The position numbers and the translations under genes were made by a program. From contig NZ_VTQH01000002.1 in NCBI RefSeq assembly GCF_008763945.1, positions 488,578-552,577 on the forward strand: a stretch of DNA of 64,000 nt, read 5' to 3'. Of this stretch, positions 49,542-60,572 are shown one piece after another. Source of the DNA: Microbacterium testaceum StLB037 (GTDB lineage Bacteria; Actinomycetota; Actinomycetes; Actinomycetales; Microbacteriaceae). The notes beneath the pieces were generated by a model. That model was given only the letters and a program-made list of their open reading frames with translations. It had not been told where the DNA came from and searched no databases. Positions within the stretch are counted from its first letter, which is position 1; each line of letters opens with the position of its first letter.

Positions 49542-51146
49542 TCAGCCCTCGACGATGTCGATCTGACGGAACAGGTCGGCGCCGACGGCCTCGCGCATGG
49601 CGCCCAGGATCTCGTCGGGCACGGGAGAGTCGACCGTGAGCACCGAGAGGGCCCGACCCGTGGCATCCGGAGCCGCCACCTGAAGACCCGCGATGTTGAT
49701 GCCCGCTTCGCCCAGTTTCTGACCGTAGATCGCGACGATGCCGGGGCGGTCGGCGTAGCGCATCACGACGTGGTGCTGCTCGATGGGCACCTCGATCTCG
49801 TAGCCGTTGATCGAGACGACCTTGGGCACCATGCGCGTGCCGGCGAGGGTACCCGCGACCTCGAGGGTCGAGCCGTCGGCGAGGGTGCCGCGGAGGATCG
49901 TGATGTTGCGGTACAGCGGGCTCTCGGCCTCGACGACCAAGCGCGCCTCGACGCCGCGCTGCTCGGCGAAGAGCGGGGCGTTGACGTACGAGACGCTCTC
50001 GCTGACGATGCGGCTGAAGTAGCCCTTCAGCGCCGCAAGGCGGTACACGCTGACGTCGTACTGCGCGAGTTCGCCGCGCACCTCGATCTCCAGGCTCGTG
50101 AGGGCGCTGTCGGCGAGACCGCTGAAGAACTGACCGAGCATCTCGACCAGCGCGATACCGGGGCGCACGAAGGGGTCGATGGCGCCGCCGGCGACGTTCA
50201 CGGCATCCGGAACGAGATCGCCTTCGAGGGCGAGCTTGACGCTGCGCGCGACCGACACGCCCGCCTTCTCCTGCGCCTCTTCGGTGCTGGCACCGAGGTG
50301 CGGGGTGACGACGACGTTCGGCAGGTCGAGGAGCTTTCGAGCGGGACCGCCCTCGGCCGGGGGCTCGGTCGAGAACACGTCGAGGCCCGCGCCAGCGATC
50401 TCGCCGGTGGTGAGCGCCTCGAACAGCGCCTCTTCGTCGATGAGGCCGCCGCGGGCGACGTTGATGACGTAGGCGGTCTTCTTCATGCGGCGCAGCTGCT
50501 CGGCGCCGATCATGCCGGTCGTCTCGGGCGTCTTCGGCATGTGGATCGTGACGAAGTCGCTCTGCTCGAGCAGTTCGTCGAGCGAGACGAGCTGCACGCC
50601 GAGCTGCTGGGCGCGGGCCGCGGTGACGTAGGGGTCGTACGCGATCACGCGCATGTCGAAGCCCTGCAGGCGAGCCGCGATGAGGGCGCCGATGCGGCCC
50701 AGGCCGATGATGCCGATCGTCTTCTCGAACAGCTCGGTGCCCGTGAACGAGCTGCGCTTCCACAGTCCCTGCGCGAGCGAGGCGTGGGCGGCGGGGATGC
50801 GGCGCGCCAGGCTCAGCACGTGGCCGACGGTGAGCTCGGCGGCCGAGATGATGTTCGACGTCGGGGCGTTCACGACCATGACACCGGCCGATGTGGCCGA
50901 CTTGATGTCGACGTTGTCGAGGCCGACACCGGCGCGGGCGACGACCTTGAGGGACGGGGCCGCGGCGAGGGCCTCGGCGTCGATCTGGGTGGCCGAGCGC
51001 ACGAGCACCGCGTGCGCCTCGGCGAGAGCCGAGAGCAGCGCGGGGCGGTCGGTCCCGTCGACGTTGCGCACGTCGAAGTCGGGGCCGAGCGCGTCGATCG
51101 TGGCGGGAGAGAGTTCTTCGGCGATGAGCACGACGGGCTTCGTCAC
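49542..51146 (-). CDS. serA: D-3-phosphoglycerate dehydrogenase
   Basis: 534 residues, the long actinobacterial form. First step of serine synthesis. The NAD motif GLGRIGALIAARL is at about 145-157, catalytic His in TPHLGASTEEAQ (about 280-291), a middle ASB domain (about 315-450) and a C-terminal ACT domain (about 458-530) for serine feedback. GTG at 51146 with GAAGGA 7 nt upstream; it forms a GTGA overlap with a 17-codon upstream frame. The leader begins near TAGGCT at 51245. Confidence 0.96.
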   Translation of the reverse strand: MTKPVVLIAEELSPATIDALGPDFDVRNVDGTDRPALLSALAEAHAVLVRSATQIDAEALAAAPSLKVVARAGVGLDNVDIKSATSAGVMVVNAPTSNIISAAELTVGHVLSLARRIPAAHASLAQGLWKRSSFTGTELFEKTIGIIGLGRIGALIAARLQGFDMRVIAYDPYVTAARAQQLGVQLVSLDELLEQSDFVTIHMPKTPETTGMIGAEQLRRMKKTAYVINVARGGLIDEEALFEALTTGEIAGAGLDVFSTEPPAEGGPARKLLDLPNVVVTPHLGASTEEAQEKAGVSVARSVKLALEGDLVPDAVNVAGGAIDPFVRPGIALVEMLGQFFSGLADSALTSLEIEVRGELAQYDVSVYRLAALKGYFSRIVSESVSYVNAPLFAEQRGVEARLVVEAESPLYRNITILRGTLADGSTLEVAGTLAGTRMVPKVVSINGYEIEVPIEQHHVVMRYADRPGIVAIYGQKLGEAGINIAGLQVAAPDATGRALSVLTVDSPVPDEILGAMREAVGADLFRQIDIVEG

Positions 51147-51196
51147 GGATGCGTCCTTCGAAACGGTGCTGGGGTCTGCCGCGCACCGTCGCACAT
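51143..51196 (-). CDS. possible 17-codon upstream ORF of serA
   Basis: ATG at 51196 opens a frame MCDGARQTPAPFRRTHP whose TGA overlaps the serA GTG (GTGA). It lies inside the serA leader. No ribosome binding site is evident. It could couple serA translation to leader translation or be a chance frame. Confidence 0.25.
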   Translation of the reverse strand: MCDGARQTPAPFRRTHP

Positions 51197-51239
51197 CACC
51201 GGCGCGAACCGGGCGCGCGACCCGTGCGGGCCGTCTGTC

Positions 51240-51245
51240 AGCCTA
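51240..51245 (-). promoter_or_regulatory. candidate -10 box for serA; rest of gap described
   Basis: TAGGCT on the minus strand lies 94 nt before the serA GTG. The 320-nt gap 51147-51466 holds this box, the 17-codon frame at 51143-51196 and GC-rich self-complementary stretches near 51247-51265, but no other gene that I can support. Confidence 0.4.
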
Positions 51246-51466
51246 GCGCGGGCGCGGAGCCGCGCCCGACCGTGTGACGGCGGACGACGGCGCAGGCCGC
51301 GCGCACCGGCCGGGCGCCCATGCACCGCGAGACTGCACGCCCCTGACGAACCCGCGTCAGCCTGACACCGCGATGTCAGCGAGATGCCGTCTCGCGGTGA
51401 GGGGACACCGCTCGGGCGGACCGAGACCCCGGATGAAGAGATCCCGGATGCCGGGAACCCGGCGCC

Positions 51467-51805
51467 TCAGCCGCCGTACAGGCCGTACGAGGTGGTGCCG
51501 TAGCCCACGATCGCGAGCCAGAACGCGGCCGACAAGGTGAGCCCCGCGAGCAGGGAGATCGCGAGCTCGCCGGCTCGGCGACGCTGCCCGATCGCGAAGG
51601 CGACGCCGAACGCCAGCAGGGGGAACACGATCGGCAGGATGTAGACGAACCAGCCCAGGCCGTTGAGTCCGAGCGGGCCGTTGACCTGCTGGATGAGCAG
51701 GGCGACCGAGCTCCACACGACGTACGCGTAGAACAGACCGAACAGCCCCGAGATCGTGACGAGAAGCCACGTGGGCAGGTGACGGGTGCGGGCGGGAGTG
51801 CTCAT
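51467..51805 (-). CDS. three-span membrane protein of unknown function
   Basis: 112 residues. Basic N-terminus MSTPARTRHLPTW, then three hydrophobic segments (about 14-40, 53-74, 85-106), ending GTTSYGLYGG. It overlaps the upstream gene by 4 nt (ATGA), so the two probably act together. No family recognised. Confidence 0.75.
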   Translation of the reverse strand: MSTPARTRHLPTWLLVTISGLFGLFYAYVVWSSVALLIQQVNGPLGLNGLGWFVYILPIVFPLLAFGVAFAIGQRRRAGELAISLLAGLTLSAAFWLAIVGYGTTSYGLYGG

Positions 51806-52329
51806 GCGAAGGCTCCCAGCGACAGGAACGGCCAGGGGACGAGCAGCACGATCCCCACGATCAGCAGCAGAAACCGCTGCCACGTGCGCCAGCTGCGGGT
51901 CAGCGCGAGCACCGCGACGAACCACACGAGCGGAGCGAGCGCCGCACCGATCGTCAGCGCGATCACCGTCACCGACGGGATCGGAAGACCCAGCCCGTTC
52001 AGGCGCAGGCCCGCGAGCAGCCACCCGATCGCGAACAGCAGGAAGGTCGCCGCGACCATGCCGATCCCCACGAGACCGACGTTTCCGAGGGGCGCCGCGT
52101 GGGCGGCATCCGGATCCTCGCTCTCGTCGACGGCGATCGACTCGGACGGGGAAGGCTCGGGATGCCGGGTCACCGGCGTCGCGGCGGGCTGCAGGGGCTC
52201 GATCGGGGCGGCCTCCTCCTCGCGCTCGGCGCTGGCGGGGGGCGTCGCCGCGTGCTTCTCGCCGACGTCGAGCGTGGGGTCGTCGTCACCGCCCCAGGAG
52301 AGGGCGTCGTCATCGCGCGGAGTGCTCAC
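51802..52329 (-). CDS. membrane protein with acidic proline-rich N-terminus
   Basis: 175 residues. The first 80 are acidic and Pro/Ala/Glu-rich (STPRDDDALSWGGDDDPTLD at 2-21) and likely disordered in the cytoplasm. Three hydrophobic segments follow (about 85-108, 117-140, 148-170). GTG at 52329 is the only sensible start. I recall such proteins in Microbacteriaceae being misnamed as DNA polymerase III tau because of the low-complexity region; nothing here supports that. Coupled to the three-span protein gene by a 4-nt overlap. Confidence 0.75.
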   Translation of the reverse strand: MSTPRDDDALSWGGDDDPTLDVGEKHAATPPASAEREEEAAPIEPLQPAATPVTRHPEPSPSESIAVDESEDPDAAHAAPLGNVGLVGIGMVAATFLLFAIGWLLAGLRLNGLGLPIPSVTVIALTIGAALAPLVWFVAVLALTRSWRTWQRFLLLIVGIVLLVPWPFLSLGAFA

Positions 52330-52426
52330 GGCTCCACGGTAGCGGCGCTCCCCCACGACCGGGCCGCGCCCCGCCGTTCGCCGGGGTCCACAGCATCCGG
52401 AATCGATCCACACCGCCCGGAACGGC

Positions 52427-52460
52427 GAACGCCCCGGAACCGCGAGGTCCCGGGGCGTTC
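52427..52460. terminator. ilvC terminator
   Basis: A perfect 11-bp stem, GAACGCCCCGG (52427-52437) with CCGGGGCGTTC (52450-52460), 12 nt beyond the ilvC stop on the minus strand. Confidence 0.8.
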
Positions 52461-52472
52461 GACCAGGAGAAC

Positions 52473-53528
<1,056 letters not shown>

Positions 53529-53562
53529 TCAGGGGCCGCTGGTGAATGGAAGTCGGGAAGTG

Positions 53563-54072
53563 TCAGCCGCGCAGGACGCGCTCGGTGATGCTCTTGCCGC
53601 CGCGGCCCACGGCGAGCAGGCCCGACTGCGCGAGCTCTTTCACGCCGAAGGGCTCGATGGCCTTGAGGAAGGCGTCGACCTTGCCCTTGTCGCCCGTGAT
53701 CTCGATCACGACGGCGTCGTGGGCGTAGTCGACGACCGAGGCGCGGAAGAGGTTGACGACCTCGAGCACGTTCGAGCGGCTGGCGTTGTCGGCACGCACC
53801 TTCACGAGCACGTGCTCCCGCTGCACGGAGCTGGCGGCATCCAGCTCGACTATCTTGATGACGTTGATCAGCTTGTTGAGCTGCTTGGTCACCTGCTCGA
53901 GCGGGAGCCCTTCGACGTCGACGACGACCGTGATGCGCGAGAGACCCGGCACCTCGGTGACGCCCACGGCGAGGGATTCGATGTTGAAGCCGCGGCGGGC
54001 GAACAGGCCCGCGACGCGGGTGAGCAGACCGGGCTTGTCCTCGACGAGGAGGCTCAGGACGTGACGGGACAT
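53563..54072 (-). CDS. ilvN: acetolactate synthase small (regulatory) subunit
   Basis: 169 residues. An N-terminal ACT domain (about 3-78: RHVLSLLVEDKPGLLTRVAGLFARRGFN) binds valine for feedback. The C-terminal ALS_ss_C domain follows. ATG is one nucleotide after the ilvB stop; upstream in-frame starts lie inside ilvB and are rejected. Coupled expression with ilvB is expected. Confidence 0.97.
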   Translation of the reverse strand: MSRHVLSLLVEDKPGLLTRVAGLFARRGFNIESLAVGVTEVPGLSRITVVVDVEGLPLEQVTKQLNKLINVIKIVELDAASSVQREHVLVKVRADNASRSNVLEVVNLFRASVVDYAHDAVVIEITGDKGKVDAFLKAIEPFGVKELAQSGLLAVGRGGKSITERVLRG

Positions 54073-54073
54073 C

Positions 54074-55882
54074 TCAGTCCTCCTGCTCGTTGAAGGCGGG
54101 CGAGTGATCGCGGGCGTACTGGACGTAGCTGTTGCTGACGCCCTGCGGCACCATCGGCCACACCATCGCATCGGCGCTCACGACGAAGTCGATCACGACC
54201 GGGCGGTCGTTCGTGTCGAGGGCGAGCTGGATCGCGGCGTCGATCTCGTCTTCCTTCTCGACGCGGATGGCGAGGCACCCGTACGCCTCGGCGAGCTTGA
54301 CGAAGTCGGGGATGCGACGCGTCCCGTGTCCGGTGTTCAAGTCGGTGTTCGAGTGGCGGCCGTCGAAGAACAGCGTCTGCCACTGGCGCACCATGCCGAG
54401 CGAGGAGTTGTTGATGATCGCGACCTTGATGGGGATGTCGTTGATGACGCAGGTCGCGAGCTCCTGGTTGGTCATCTGGAAGCAGCCGTCGCCGTCGATC
54501 GCCCACACGGCACGCTCGGGCTGGGCCACCTTGGCGCCCATCGCCGCGGGCACCGCGTAGCCCATGGTTCCGGCGCCGCCGGAGTTGAGCCAGGCGTTGG
54601 GACGCTCGTACTTGATGAACTGCGCGGCCCACATCTGGTGCTGGCCGACGCCCGAGGCGTAGACGCCCTCGGGTCCGGTCATCTCTCCGATGCGCTGGAT
54701 CACGTGCTGCGGAGAGAGCAGGCCGTCGCTGGTGGGCGTGTAGCCGAGGGGGAACTCCTCGCGCAGGCCGTTCAGGTACGTCCACCACTCGCTGTAGTCG
54801 TGCGGGTGCTCGGCGTCGGCGGCGCGGAAGGCGGCGTCGAGGTCGATGAGCACCTCGCGCAGGTCGCCCACGATCGGCACGTCGGCGGTGCGGATCTTGG
54901 AGATCTCGGCCGGGTCGATGTCGACGTGCACCACCTGAGCGTGGGGGGCGAACAGCGCCGCCTTGCCGGTGACGCGGTCGTCGAAGCGGGCGCCGAGCGA
55001 GACGATGAGGTCGCTCTCCTGCAGCGCGAGGACCGCGGGCACGGTGCCGTGCATTCCAGGCATGCCGAGGTGCTGCTCGTGCGAGTCGGGGAAGGCCCCG
55101 CGCGCCATAAGCGTCGTGACGACGGGAGCCCCGGTCGCCTCGGCGAGCACCTTCAGCTCGGCCGACGCGTTCGAGCGGATCGCGCCGCCGCCGACGTACA
55201 GCACGGGCTTCTGCGCGGTGGCGAGCAGCTGGGCCGCAGCCTGGATCTGCTTGCCGTGCGCCTTGGTCACCGGGCGGTAGCCGGGCAGGTCGATCTTCGG
55301 CGGCCAGACGAACGGTGCCTCGGCCTGCTGCGCATCCTTCGTGATGTCGACGAGCACGGGGCCGGGGCGGCCGGTCGAGGCGATCTCGAAGGCCGCGGCG
55401 ATCGCACCGGGGATCTCGTCGGCCGTCTTCACCAGGAACGAGTGCTTGGTGATCGGCATGGTGATGCCGACGATGTCGGCCTCTTGGAAGGCGTCCGTCC
55501 CCATGAGGGTCGAGAACACCTGACCGGTGATGCACACGAGCGGCACCGAGTCCATGTAGGCGTCGGCGATCGCGGTGACGAGGTTGGTCGCGCCGGGACC
55601 CGACGTCGCGATCGCGACGCCGACCTTGCCCGAGGCGGCGGCGTAGCCCTCGGCCGCGTGGCCGGCGCCCTGCTCGTGCCGGACGAGGATGTGGCGGACG
55701 TGCTCGTCGTCCATGAGCGGGTCGTACACAGGCATGATCGCCCCGCCCGGCAGACCGAACACGTCGGTGACGCCGAGCAGGTCGAGCGAGCGGACGACCG
55801 ACTGTGCTCCCGTCATCACGGGCGCCGGAGCGGTGCGGGCGGGCGGCCGGGGCACGGCCGCCGTAGGGGAATCGATGGACAT
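54074..55882 (-). CDS. ilvB: acetolactate synthase large subunit
   Basis: 602 residues. ThDP- and FAD-dependent synthesis of acetolactate and acetohydroxybutyrate. Catalytic Glu in [14 protein letters not shown] (about 68-81). The ThDP/Mg motif starts [14 protein letters not shown] (about 470-483) and continues with [12 protein letters not shown]. About 22 N-terminal residues are Pro/Ala-rich. 48 nt after ilvD, so the four ilv genes probably form one operon. Confidence 0.98.
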   Translation of the reverse strand: MSIDSPTAAVPRPPARTAPAPVMTGAQSVVRSLDLLGVTDVFGLPGGAIMPVYDPLMDDEHVRHILVRHEQGAGHAAEGYAAASGKVGVAIATSGPGATNLVTAIADAYMDSVPLVCITGQVFSTLMGTDAFQEADIVGITMPITKHSFLVKTADEIPGAIAAAFEIASTGRPGPVLVDITKDAQQAEAPFVWPPKIDLPGYRPVTKAHGKQIQAAAQLLATAQKPVLYVGGGAIRSNASAELKVLAEATGAPVVTTLMARGAFPDSHEQHLGMPGMHGTVPAVLALQESDLIVSLGARFDDRVTGKAALFAPHAQVVHVDIDPAEISKIRTADVPIVGDLREVLIDLDAAFRAADAEHPHDYSEWWTYLNGLREEFPLGYTPTSDGLLSPQHVIQRIGEMTGPEGVYASGVGQHQMWAAQFIKYERPNAWLNSGGAGTMGYAVPAAMGAKVAQPERAVWAIDGDGCFQMTNQELATCVINDIPIKVAIINNSSLGMVRQWQTLFFDGRHSNTDLNTGHGTRRIPDFVKLAEAYGCLAIRVEKEDEIDAAIQLALDTNDRPVVIDFVVSADAMVWPMVPQGVSNSYVQYARDHSPAFNEQED

Positions 55883-55930
55883 GGGAGTACCTCGAGAACC
55901 GTAAGAAGGTGAAAAGGAGGGGGACGGCCG

Positions 55931-57649
55931 TCAGCCCGTGACCGCGCCCTCCGCGGCGGAGTGCACGAGCTTGGAGTACTTGGCCAGAACGCCACGGGTA
56001 TAGCGCGGGGGAAGCGGTTCCCAGCCTTCGCGGCGGGAACTCAGCTCGGCCTCATCGACGATCAAGTCGAGAGTGCGAGCGGCGATATCGACCCGTATCA
56101 GATCACCATCGCGCACGAAGGCGATGGGACCTGCGTCCACCGCTTCGGGAGCTATGTGGCCGATGCACAGGCCGGTTGTGCCGCCTGAGAATCGTCCGTC
56201 CGTCAACAGTAGTACATCTTTTCCGAGGCCTGCGCCCTTGATGGCCGCGGTGATCGCGAGCATCTCGCGCATGCCGGGACCGCCCTTGGGGCCCTCGTAG
56301 CGGATGACCACGACGTCGCCGGCGGCGATCTCGCCCGCCTCGAGGGCGTCCATCGCGCCGCGCTCGCGCTCGAACACGCGCGCCGGGCCCTCGAAGACGT
56401 TGCCGTCGAAGCCGGCCGACTTCACCACGGCACCCTCGGGGGCCATCGAACCGTGCAGGATCGTGATGCCGCCGGTGGCGTGGATCGGGTTGTCGAACGA
56501 GTGGATGACCTTGCCGTCCACCGGGTCGGGGTTCAGGTCGGCCAGGTTCTCGGCGAGCGTCTTGCCCGTGACCGTGAGCGCGTCGCCGTGCAGCAGACCC
56601 TCGTCGAGCATCGCCTTCATGATGACCGGGATGCCGCCGTGGCGGTCGACGTCGTTCATGACGTACTGGCCGAAGGGCTTCATGTCGGCCACATGCGGCG
56701 TCTTGTCGCCGATGCGGTTGAAGTCGTGGAGGGTGAGCTCGACCTCGGCCTCGTTGGCGATCGCGAGCAGGTGCAGCACGACGTTGGTCGAGCCGCCGAG
56801 CGCCATGGCGAGGGCGATGGCGTTCTCGAACGCCTCTTTGGTGAGGATGTCGCGCGTGGTGATGCCCTGACGCAGCAGGTTGACCACGGCCTCGCCCGAG
56901 CGGTGGGCGAAGTAGTCGCGGCGACGGTCGGCCGAGGGCGGGGCGGCCGAGCCGGGGAGGCTCAGGCCCAGCGCCTCGGCGACGGAGGCCATGGTGTTGG
57001 CGGTGTACATGCCGCCGCACGCTCCCTCGCCGGGGGCGATCGCGCACTCGATGCGCTTGAGGTCTTCTTCGCTCATCTTGCCCGCGAGGCACGCGCCCAC
57101 GGCCTCGAACGAGTCGATGATGGTGACGTCCTTCTCGGTGCCGTCGCTGAGCTTGACCCAGCCGGGGGCGATGGAGCCGGCGTAGAGGAAGACGCTCGAG
57201 AGGTCGAGTCGAGCGGATGCCATGAGCATGCCCGGGATCGACTTGTCGCAGCCCGCGAGCAGCACGGAGCCGTCGAGGCGCTCGGCCATCATGACGGTCT
57301 CGACGCTGTCGGCGATGACCTCGCGCGACACGAGCGAGAAGTGCATGCCCTCGTGGCCCATCGAGATGCCGTCGGAGACGGAGATGGTGCCGAACTGCAG
57401 CGGGTACCCGCCGCCAGCGTGCACACCCTCTTTCGCGCCCTGTGCGAGGCGGTCGAGGCTGAGGTTGCAGGGAGTGATCTCGTTCCAGCTCGACGCGATG
57501 CCGATCTGGGGCTTGTCCCAGTCCTCGTCGCCCATGCCGACCGCGCGGAGCATTCCGCGGGAGGTGGTGGCTTCGATGCCGTCGGTGACGACGCGACTGC
57601 GGGGCTTGATGTCGAACTCGCCGGTGTTCGGATTCTGCGGTGCGGGCAT
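55931..57649 (-). CDS. ilvD: dihydroxy-acid dehydratase
   Basis: 572 residues. Iron-sulfur enzyme making 2-keto acids for Val and Ile. Cluster cysteines are seen in [24 protein letters not shown] and [14 protein letters not shown]. The C-terminal [17 protein letters not shown] is typical. The ATG follows TAGACT by exactly six nucleotides, giving a leaderless mRNA. It is the first gene of ilvDBNC. Confidence 0.97.
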   Translation of the reverse strand: MPAPQNPNTGEFDIKPRSRVVTDGIEATTSRGMLRAVGMGDEDWDKPQIGIASSWNEITPCNLSLDRLAQGAKEGVHAGGGYPLQFGTISVSDGISMGHEGMHFSLVSREVIADSVETVMMAERLDGSVLLAGCDKSIPGMLMASARLDLSSVFLYAGSIAPGWVKLSDGTEKDVTIIDSFEAVGACLAGKMSEEDLKRIECAIAPGEGACGGMYTANTMASVAEALGLSLPGSAAPPSADRRRDYFAHRSGEAVVNLLRQGITTRDILTKEAFENAIALAMALGGSTNVVLHLLAIANEAEVELTLHDFNRIGDKTPHVADMKPFGQYVMNDVDRHGGIPVIMKAMLDEGLLHGDALTVTGKTLAENLADLNPDPVDGKVIHSFDNPIHATGGITILHGSMAPEGAVVKSAGFDGNVFEGPARVFERERGAMDALEAGEIAAGDVVVIRYEGPKGGPGMREMLAITAAIKGAGLGKDVLLLTDGRFSGGTTGLCIGHIAPEAVDAGPIAFVRDGDLIRVDIAARTLDLIVDEAELSSRREGWEPLPPRYTRGVLAKYSKLVHSAAEGAVTG

Positions 57650-57655
57650 TGTCGA

Positions 57656-57661
57656 AGTCTA
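57656..57661 (-). promoter_or_regulatory. -10 box of leaderless ilvD (ilvDBNC)
   Basis: TAGACT on the minus strand, exactly six nucleotides before the ilvD ATG; identical in sequence and spacing to the recG promoter. Confidence 0.55.
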
Positions 57662-57740
57662 TTGCGCGGCTACGACACCCGACGCTCAGCAGGCCGTGAA
57701 CGCACGATTAATCCGGGTCCGCGCGCTCTGCGCCGCCGAT

Positions 57741-58520
57741 TCAGGACACGTGAGCGCGGCGCAGGCGCGCGACCTCGTCCAACACCGCCACGAACGCGTC
57801 GATGTCGTCCACGCGCAGCGTCGCCGCGGTGTCTCCCCCGCCGACCCGCACGCCCAGGTCGCCGGCATCCAGCGCACCCAACGCGTCTTCGTCGGTGACG
57901 TCGTCGCCCGCGAAGAGCACGGCCGAAGCGCCGACGCGCTCGCGCAGGTGCGCGACGGCGGAATCCTTGCCCTCGTGACGGAACGAGAACTCGAGGATGT
58001 CGTGACCGGTGCGTCGGCGCCACGACGGCGCCTCGGCGGCGACCAGTCGATCGACGAGGGATCGCGCGGCCTCAGCCGTGGCGGCATCCGCGGTGCGCGT
58101 GTGCACGCCGAGTCCGTACTCCTTGGGCTCGATCCAGACCCCGGTCATCTCGGCGGTGCCGTCGAGGGCGCGCTGCTGCAGCCGGTCGCGCAGGGCGAGA
58201 TCGGCCTCGTCGTCGCCGGCCGCCTCGATACCCGCGCCGGGGATCCAGAACTGCGCGCCGTGCGAGCCCGCGAGCCAGATCGGCGAGGAATCGTCGTGCT
58301 CGGAGATCTCGCGCAGGTGACCGAGCGAGCGACCCGAGACCAGGGCGACGACCGTGCGCGGCAGCGCCGCGAGGGCGTCGATCGCGGCCCGCGCGCCCGG
58401 CGTCATGCGCGCGGACATCGGCTCGTCGACGAGGGGCGACAGGGTGCCGTCGAAATCGAGGGCCACCAGCAGGGTGTCGGTGGTGGCAACGGCTTCGACG
58501 GCGGCATCGGCGGCGGTCAT
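57741..58520 (-). CDS. otsB: trehalose-6-phosphate phosphatase
   Basis: 259 residues. HAD-family phosphatase: nucleophile Asp in LVALDFDGTLSPLVD (about 17-31), SGRSLGHL motif (about 68-75), and the C-terminal acidic motif FAGDDVTDEDAL. ATG at 58520 with GGGGA upstream; an in-frame ATG at 58592 would overlap otsA and add 24 unlike residues. It sits 61 nt after otsA in the standard trehalose operon. Confidence 0.94.
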   Translation of the reverse strand: MTAADAAVEAVATTDTLLVALDFDGTLSPLVDEPMSARMTPGARAAIDALAALPRTVVALVSGRSLGHLREISEHDDSSPIWLAGSHGAQFWIPGAGIEAAGDDEADLALRDRLQQRALDGTAEMTGVWIEPKEYGLGVHTRTADAATAEAARSLVDRLVAAEAPSWRRRTGHDILEFSFRHEGKDSAVAHLRERVGASAVLFAGDDVTDEDALGALDAGDLGVRVGGGDTAATLRVDDIDAFVAVLDEVARLRRAHVS

Positions 58521-58581
58521 CCGGCATCCCCACTTCTGGTCAGGCACGGCGTGGGCACGCCACAGCTCGGGGCGGGCGCAC

Positions 58582-60072
58582 TCATTCGGCATCCGTTTCG
58601 TCGATCGGCTCGCGTTCGGGAGCCGAACCGTCGTCGTCCTGGCCGACCTCCGCGGCCGCGGCGGCGCTCGAGGACTTCTCGTGGAAGACCGACAGCGCGT
58701 CCAGGAACTCCCGCGACCAGTCCTCGACGTCGTGGTCGCGCACGCGTTTGCGCAGCGCCCGCATGCGGCGGCCCTGTTCGGCGGCGGGCATGTCGATCGC
58801 TCTCACGATCTGGTCTTTGAGCCCGTCGATGTCGTGCGGGTTGATGAGCAGGGCGCTGCCCATCTCATCGGCGGCGCCGGCGAACTCGCTCAACACGAGC
58901 ACGCCGCGGTTGTCGATGCGGCTGGCGACGTACTCCTTGGCGACGAGGTTCATGCCGTCGCGGAGCGCGGTGACGAGCATCACGTCGGCGGCGAGGAACA
59001 GCGCGACCATCTCCTCGCGCGGGTACGACTGGTGCAGGTAGCGGATCGCGGTATGCGTGGTGGTGTCGTAATCGCCGTTGACGCGACCGACGGTCATCTC
59101 GATCTCGTCGCGCAGCTGCACGTAGGCGTCGACGCGCTCACGGCTCGGGCTCGCGACCTGCACGAGGGTGGCGTCCTCGACGGTGGCGCGGCCGTCTTCG
59201 AGCAGCTCGCCCCACGCCTTGAGCCGGTGGCGGATGCCCTTGGTGTAGTCGAGGCGGTCCACGCCGAGCAGGATCTTGCGCGGGTTGCCCAGGCCCGCGC
59301 GGATCTCCTTCGCCCGCTGCTGGATCTCGGGCTTCTGCGCGAGCTCGATGTACGACTCGGCGTCGATCGAGATGGGGAACGCCTTCGCGAGCGCGACACG
59401 CGTGCCGCCCGACGCGTCGGGCACCAGGATGCCGCTGGCCTTGGTTTCGTAGCGCAGCTGGCGCCGGACGGCCCGGGCGAAGTTGCCGGCATCCGCCACC
59501 CGCTGGAAGCCGATCACGTCGGCTCCGAGCAGGCCCTCGAGCACCTGGCGGCGCCAGGGCAGCTGCGCGTAGAGGCCGTACGCGGGGAACGGGATGTGGT
59601 GGAAGTACCCGATCGTGAGGTCGGGGCGGCGTTCGCGCAGCATCTTCGGCACGAGCTGCAGCTGGTAGTCCTGCACCCAGACGATCCCGCCCTCGGCGGC
59701 GACGTCGGCGGCGGCCTGGGCGAAGCGTTCGTTGACTCTGACGTAGGCGTCCCACCACGCGCGCTTGTACGTGGGCGCGGCGATGACGTCGTGGTACAGC
59801 GGCCAGATGGTGTCGTTCGAGAAGCCCTCGTAGTACAGCTGCACGTCGGACGCCGTCAGGGTCACGGGAACGAGGTGCGTGCCCTCGAAGTCGAACGGGT
59901 CGACGGTGACGTCGGCTTGACCGGCCCACCCCACCCACGCGCCCTCGGCGCGGCGCATCACGGGTTCGAGAGCGGTGACGAGACCGCCGGGTGAGCGTCT
60001 CCACCCCTCTCCGTCGGGGGTGCGATCGACGGGCAGTCGGTTGGCGACGACGACGAAATCGGCCTGGGTCAC
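58582..60072 (-). CDS. otsA: alpha,alpha-trehalose-phosphate synthase
   Basis: 496 residues. GT20 glycosyltransferase joining UDP- (or GDP-) glucose to glucose 6-phosphate. Seen: VVVANRLPVDRT (about 6-17), RRSPGGLVTALEP (25-37), VWVQDYQLQLVPKML, GVDRLDYTKGI and RDGMNLVAKEYVA, all family motifs. The acidic tail after 465 (DDDGSAPEREPIDE) is extra. GAGGAGGA precedes the GTG at 60072. Provides trehalose for osmotic and stress protection. Confidence 0.97.
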   Translation of the reverse strand: MTQADFVVVANRLPVDRTPDGEGWRRSPGGLVTALEPVMRRAEGAWVGWAGQADVTVDPFDFEGTHLVPVTLTASDVQLYYEGFSNDTIWPLYHDVIAAPTYKRAWWDAYVRVNERFAQAAADVAAEGGIVWVQDYQLQLVPKMLRERRPDLTIGYFHHIPFPAYGLYAQLPWRRQVLEGLLGADVIGFQRVADAGNFARAVRRQLRYETKASGILVPDASGGTRVALAKAFPISIDAESYIELAQKPEIQQRAKEIRAGLGNPRKILLGVDRLDYTKGIRHRLKAWGELLEDGRATVEDATLVQVASPSRERVDAYVQLRDEIEMTVGRVNGDYDTTTHTAIRYLHQSYPREEMVALFLAADVMLVTALRDGMNLVAKEYVASRIDNRGVLVLSEFAGAADEMGSALLINPHDIDGLKDQIVRAIDMPAAEQGRRMRALRKRVRDHDVEDWSREFLDALSVFHEKSSSAAAAAEVGQDDDGSAPEREPIDETDAE

Positions 60073-60206
60073 AGGTCCTCCTCGGGGATCGTCCTCAGGC
60101 TAACAGCGCGCCCTCGTGCGTCGAGGGGGTGGACGCGATGCGCTACGCCCGTTCCACCGGTCCGGGTTCGTCCTGTCAAGGTCCGGCGCCGGGCCGCGCC
60201 GCTCGA

Positions 60207-60212
60207 TAGGTT
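60207..60212 (+). promoter_or_regulatory. -10 box of a leaderless small-protein gene
   Basis: TAGGTT, exactly six nucleotides before the ATG at 60219. Confidence 0.5.
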
Positions 60213-60218
60213 GGGCGC

Positions 60219-60473
60219 ATGCGGCAGTACATCTTCGGAACCGGTCTTCTCAGCGCCATCACCGGCGGCGTCACGCTCCTGCGCGGGCTCAAGAACGACG
60301 AGCCGTTCACCTGGCGCACGGCGCTGGCGTGGCTGAGCTGGGGTATCACCCTGGCCCTCGCGATCGGCGCTGTCGTCGACACCCGTCGCGCGCGCCGGGG
60401 CCGCGTGATCGCGGGCGACTCCCCCGTGTCGAAGAAGCAAGAGAAGCTGTTCAAGAAGCGCCTCGGGCGCTGA
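60219..60473 (+). CDS. 84-residue two-span membrane protein
   Basis: Starts MRQYIFGTGLLSAITGG. Two hydrophobic segments (about 5-20 and 33-52) and a basic C-terminus with KKQEKLFKKRLGR. Function unknown; small basic-tailed membrane proteins of this type are common in actinobacteria. Leaderless by its TAGGTT-N6-ATG geometry. Divergent from otsA; it ends at a strong convergent terminator. Confidence 0.8.
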   Translation: MRQYIFGTGLLSAITGGVTLLRGLKNDEPFTWRTALAWLSWGITLALAIGAVVDTRRARRGRVIAGDSPVSKKQEKLFKKRLGR

Positions 60474-60478
60474 CCCCC

Positions 60479-60532
60479 GAAACGACGAACGGATGCCGCG
60501 GCCTCGAGGTCGCGGCATCCGTTCGTCGTTTC
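60479..60532. terminator. 22-bp perfect-stem bidirectional terminator, GGATGCC/GGCATCC core
   Basis: 60479-60500 and 60511-60532 are exact reverse complements over a 10-nt loop, with A-rich/T-rich outer ends. It lies between the convergent small membrane protein and thiolase genes. Each arm contains the heptamer GGATGCC or GGCATCC. Confidence 0.9.
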
Positions 60533-60572
60533 ACGGATGCATGTCGGCGGGGCGGGGATCAGCGCGTCGAGA

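Noticed and set aside
51802..52329. DNA polymerase III gamma/tau subunit assignment for the acidic Pro-rich membrane protein
   Set aside because: The protein has three membrane segments and no AAA+ motifs; similarity would be low-complexity only.
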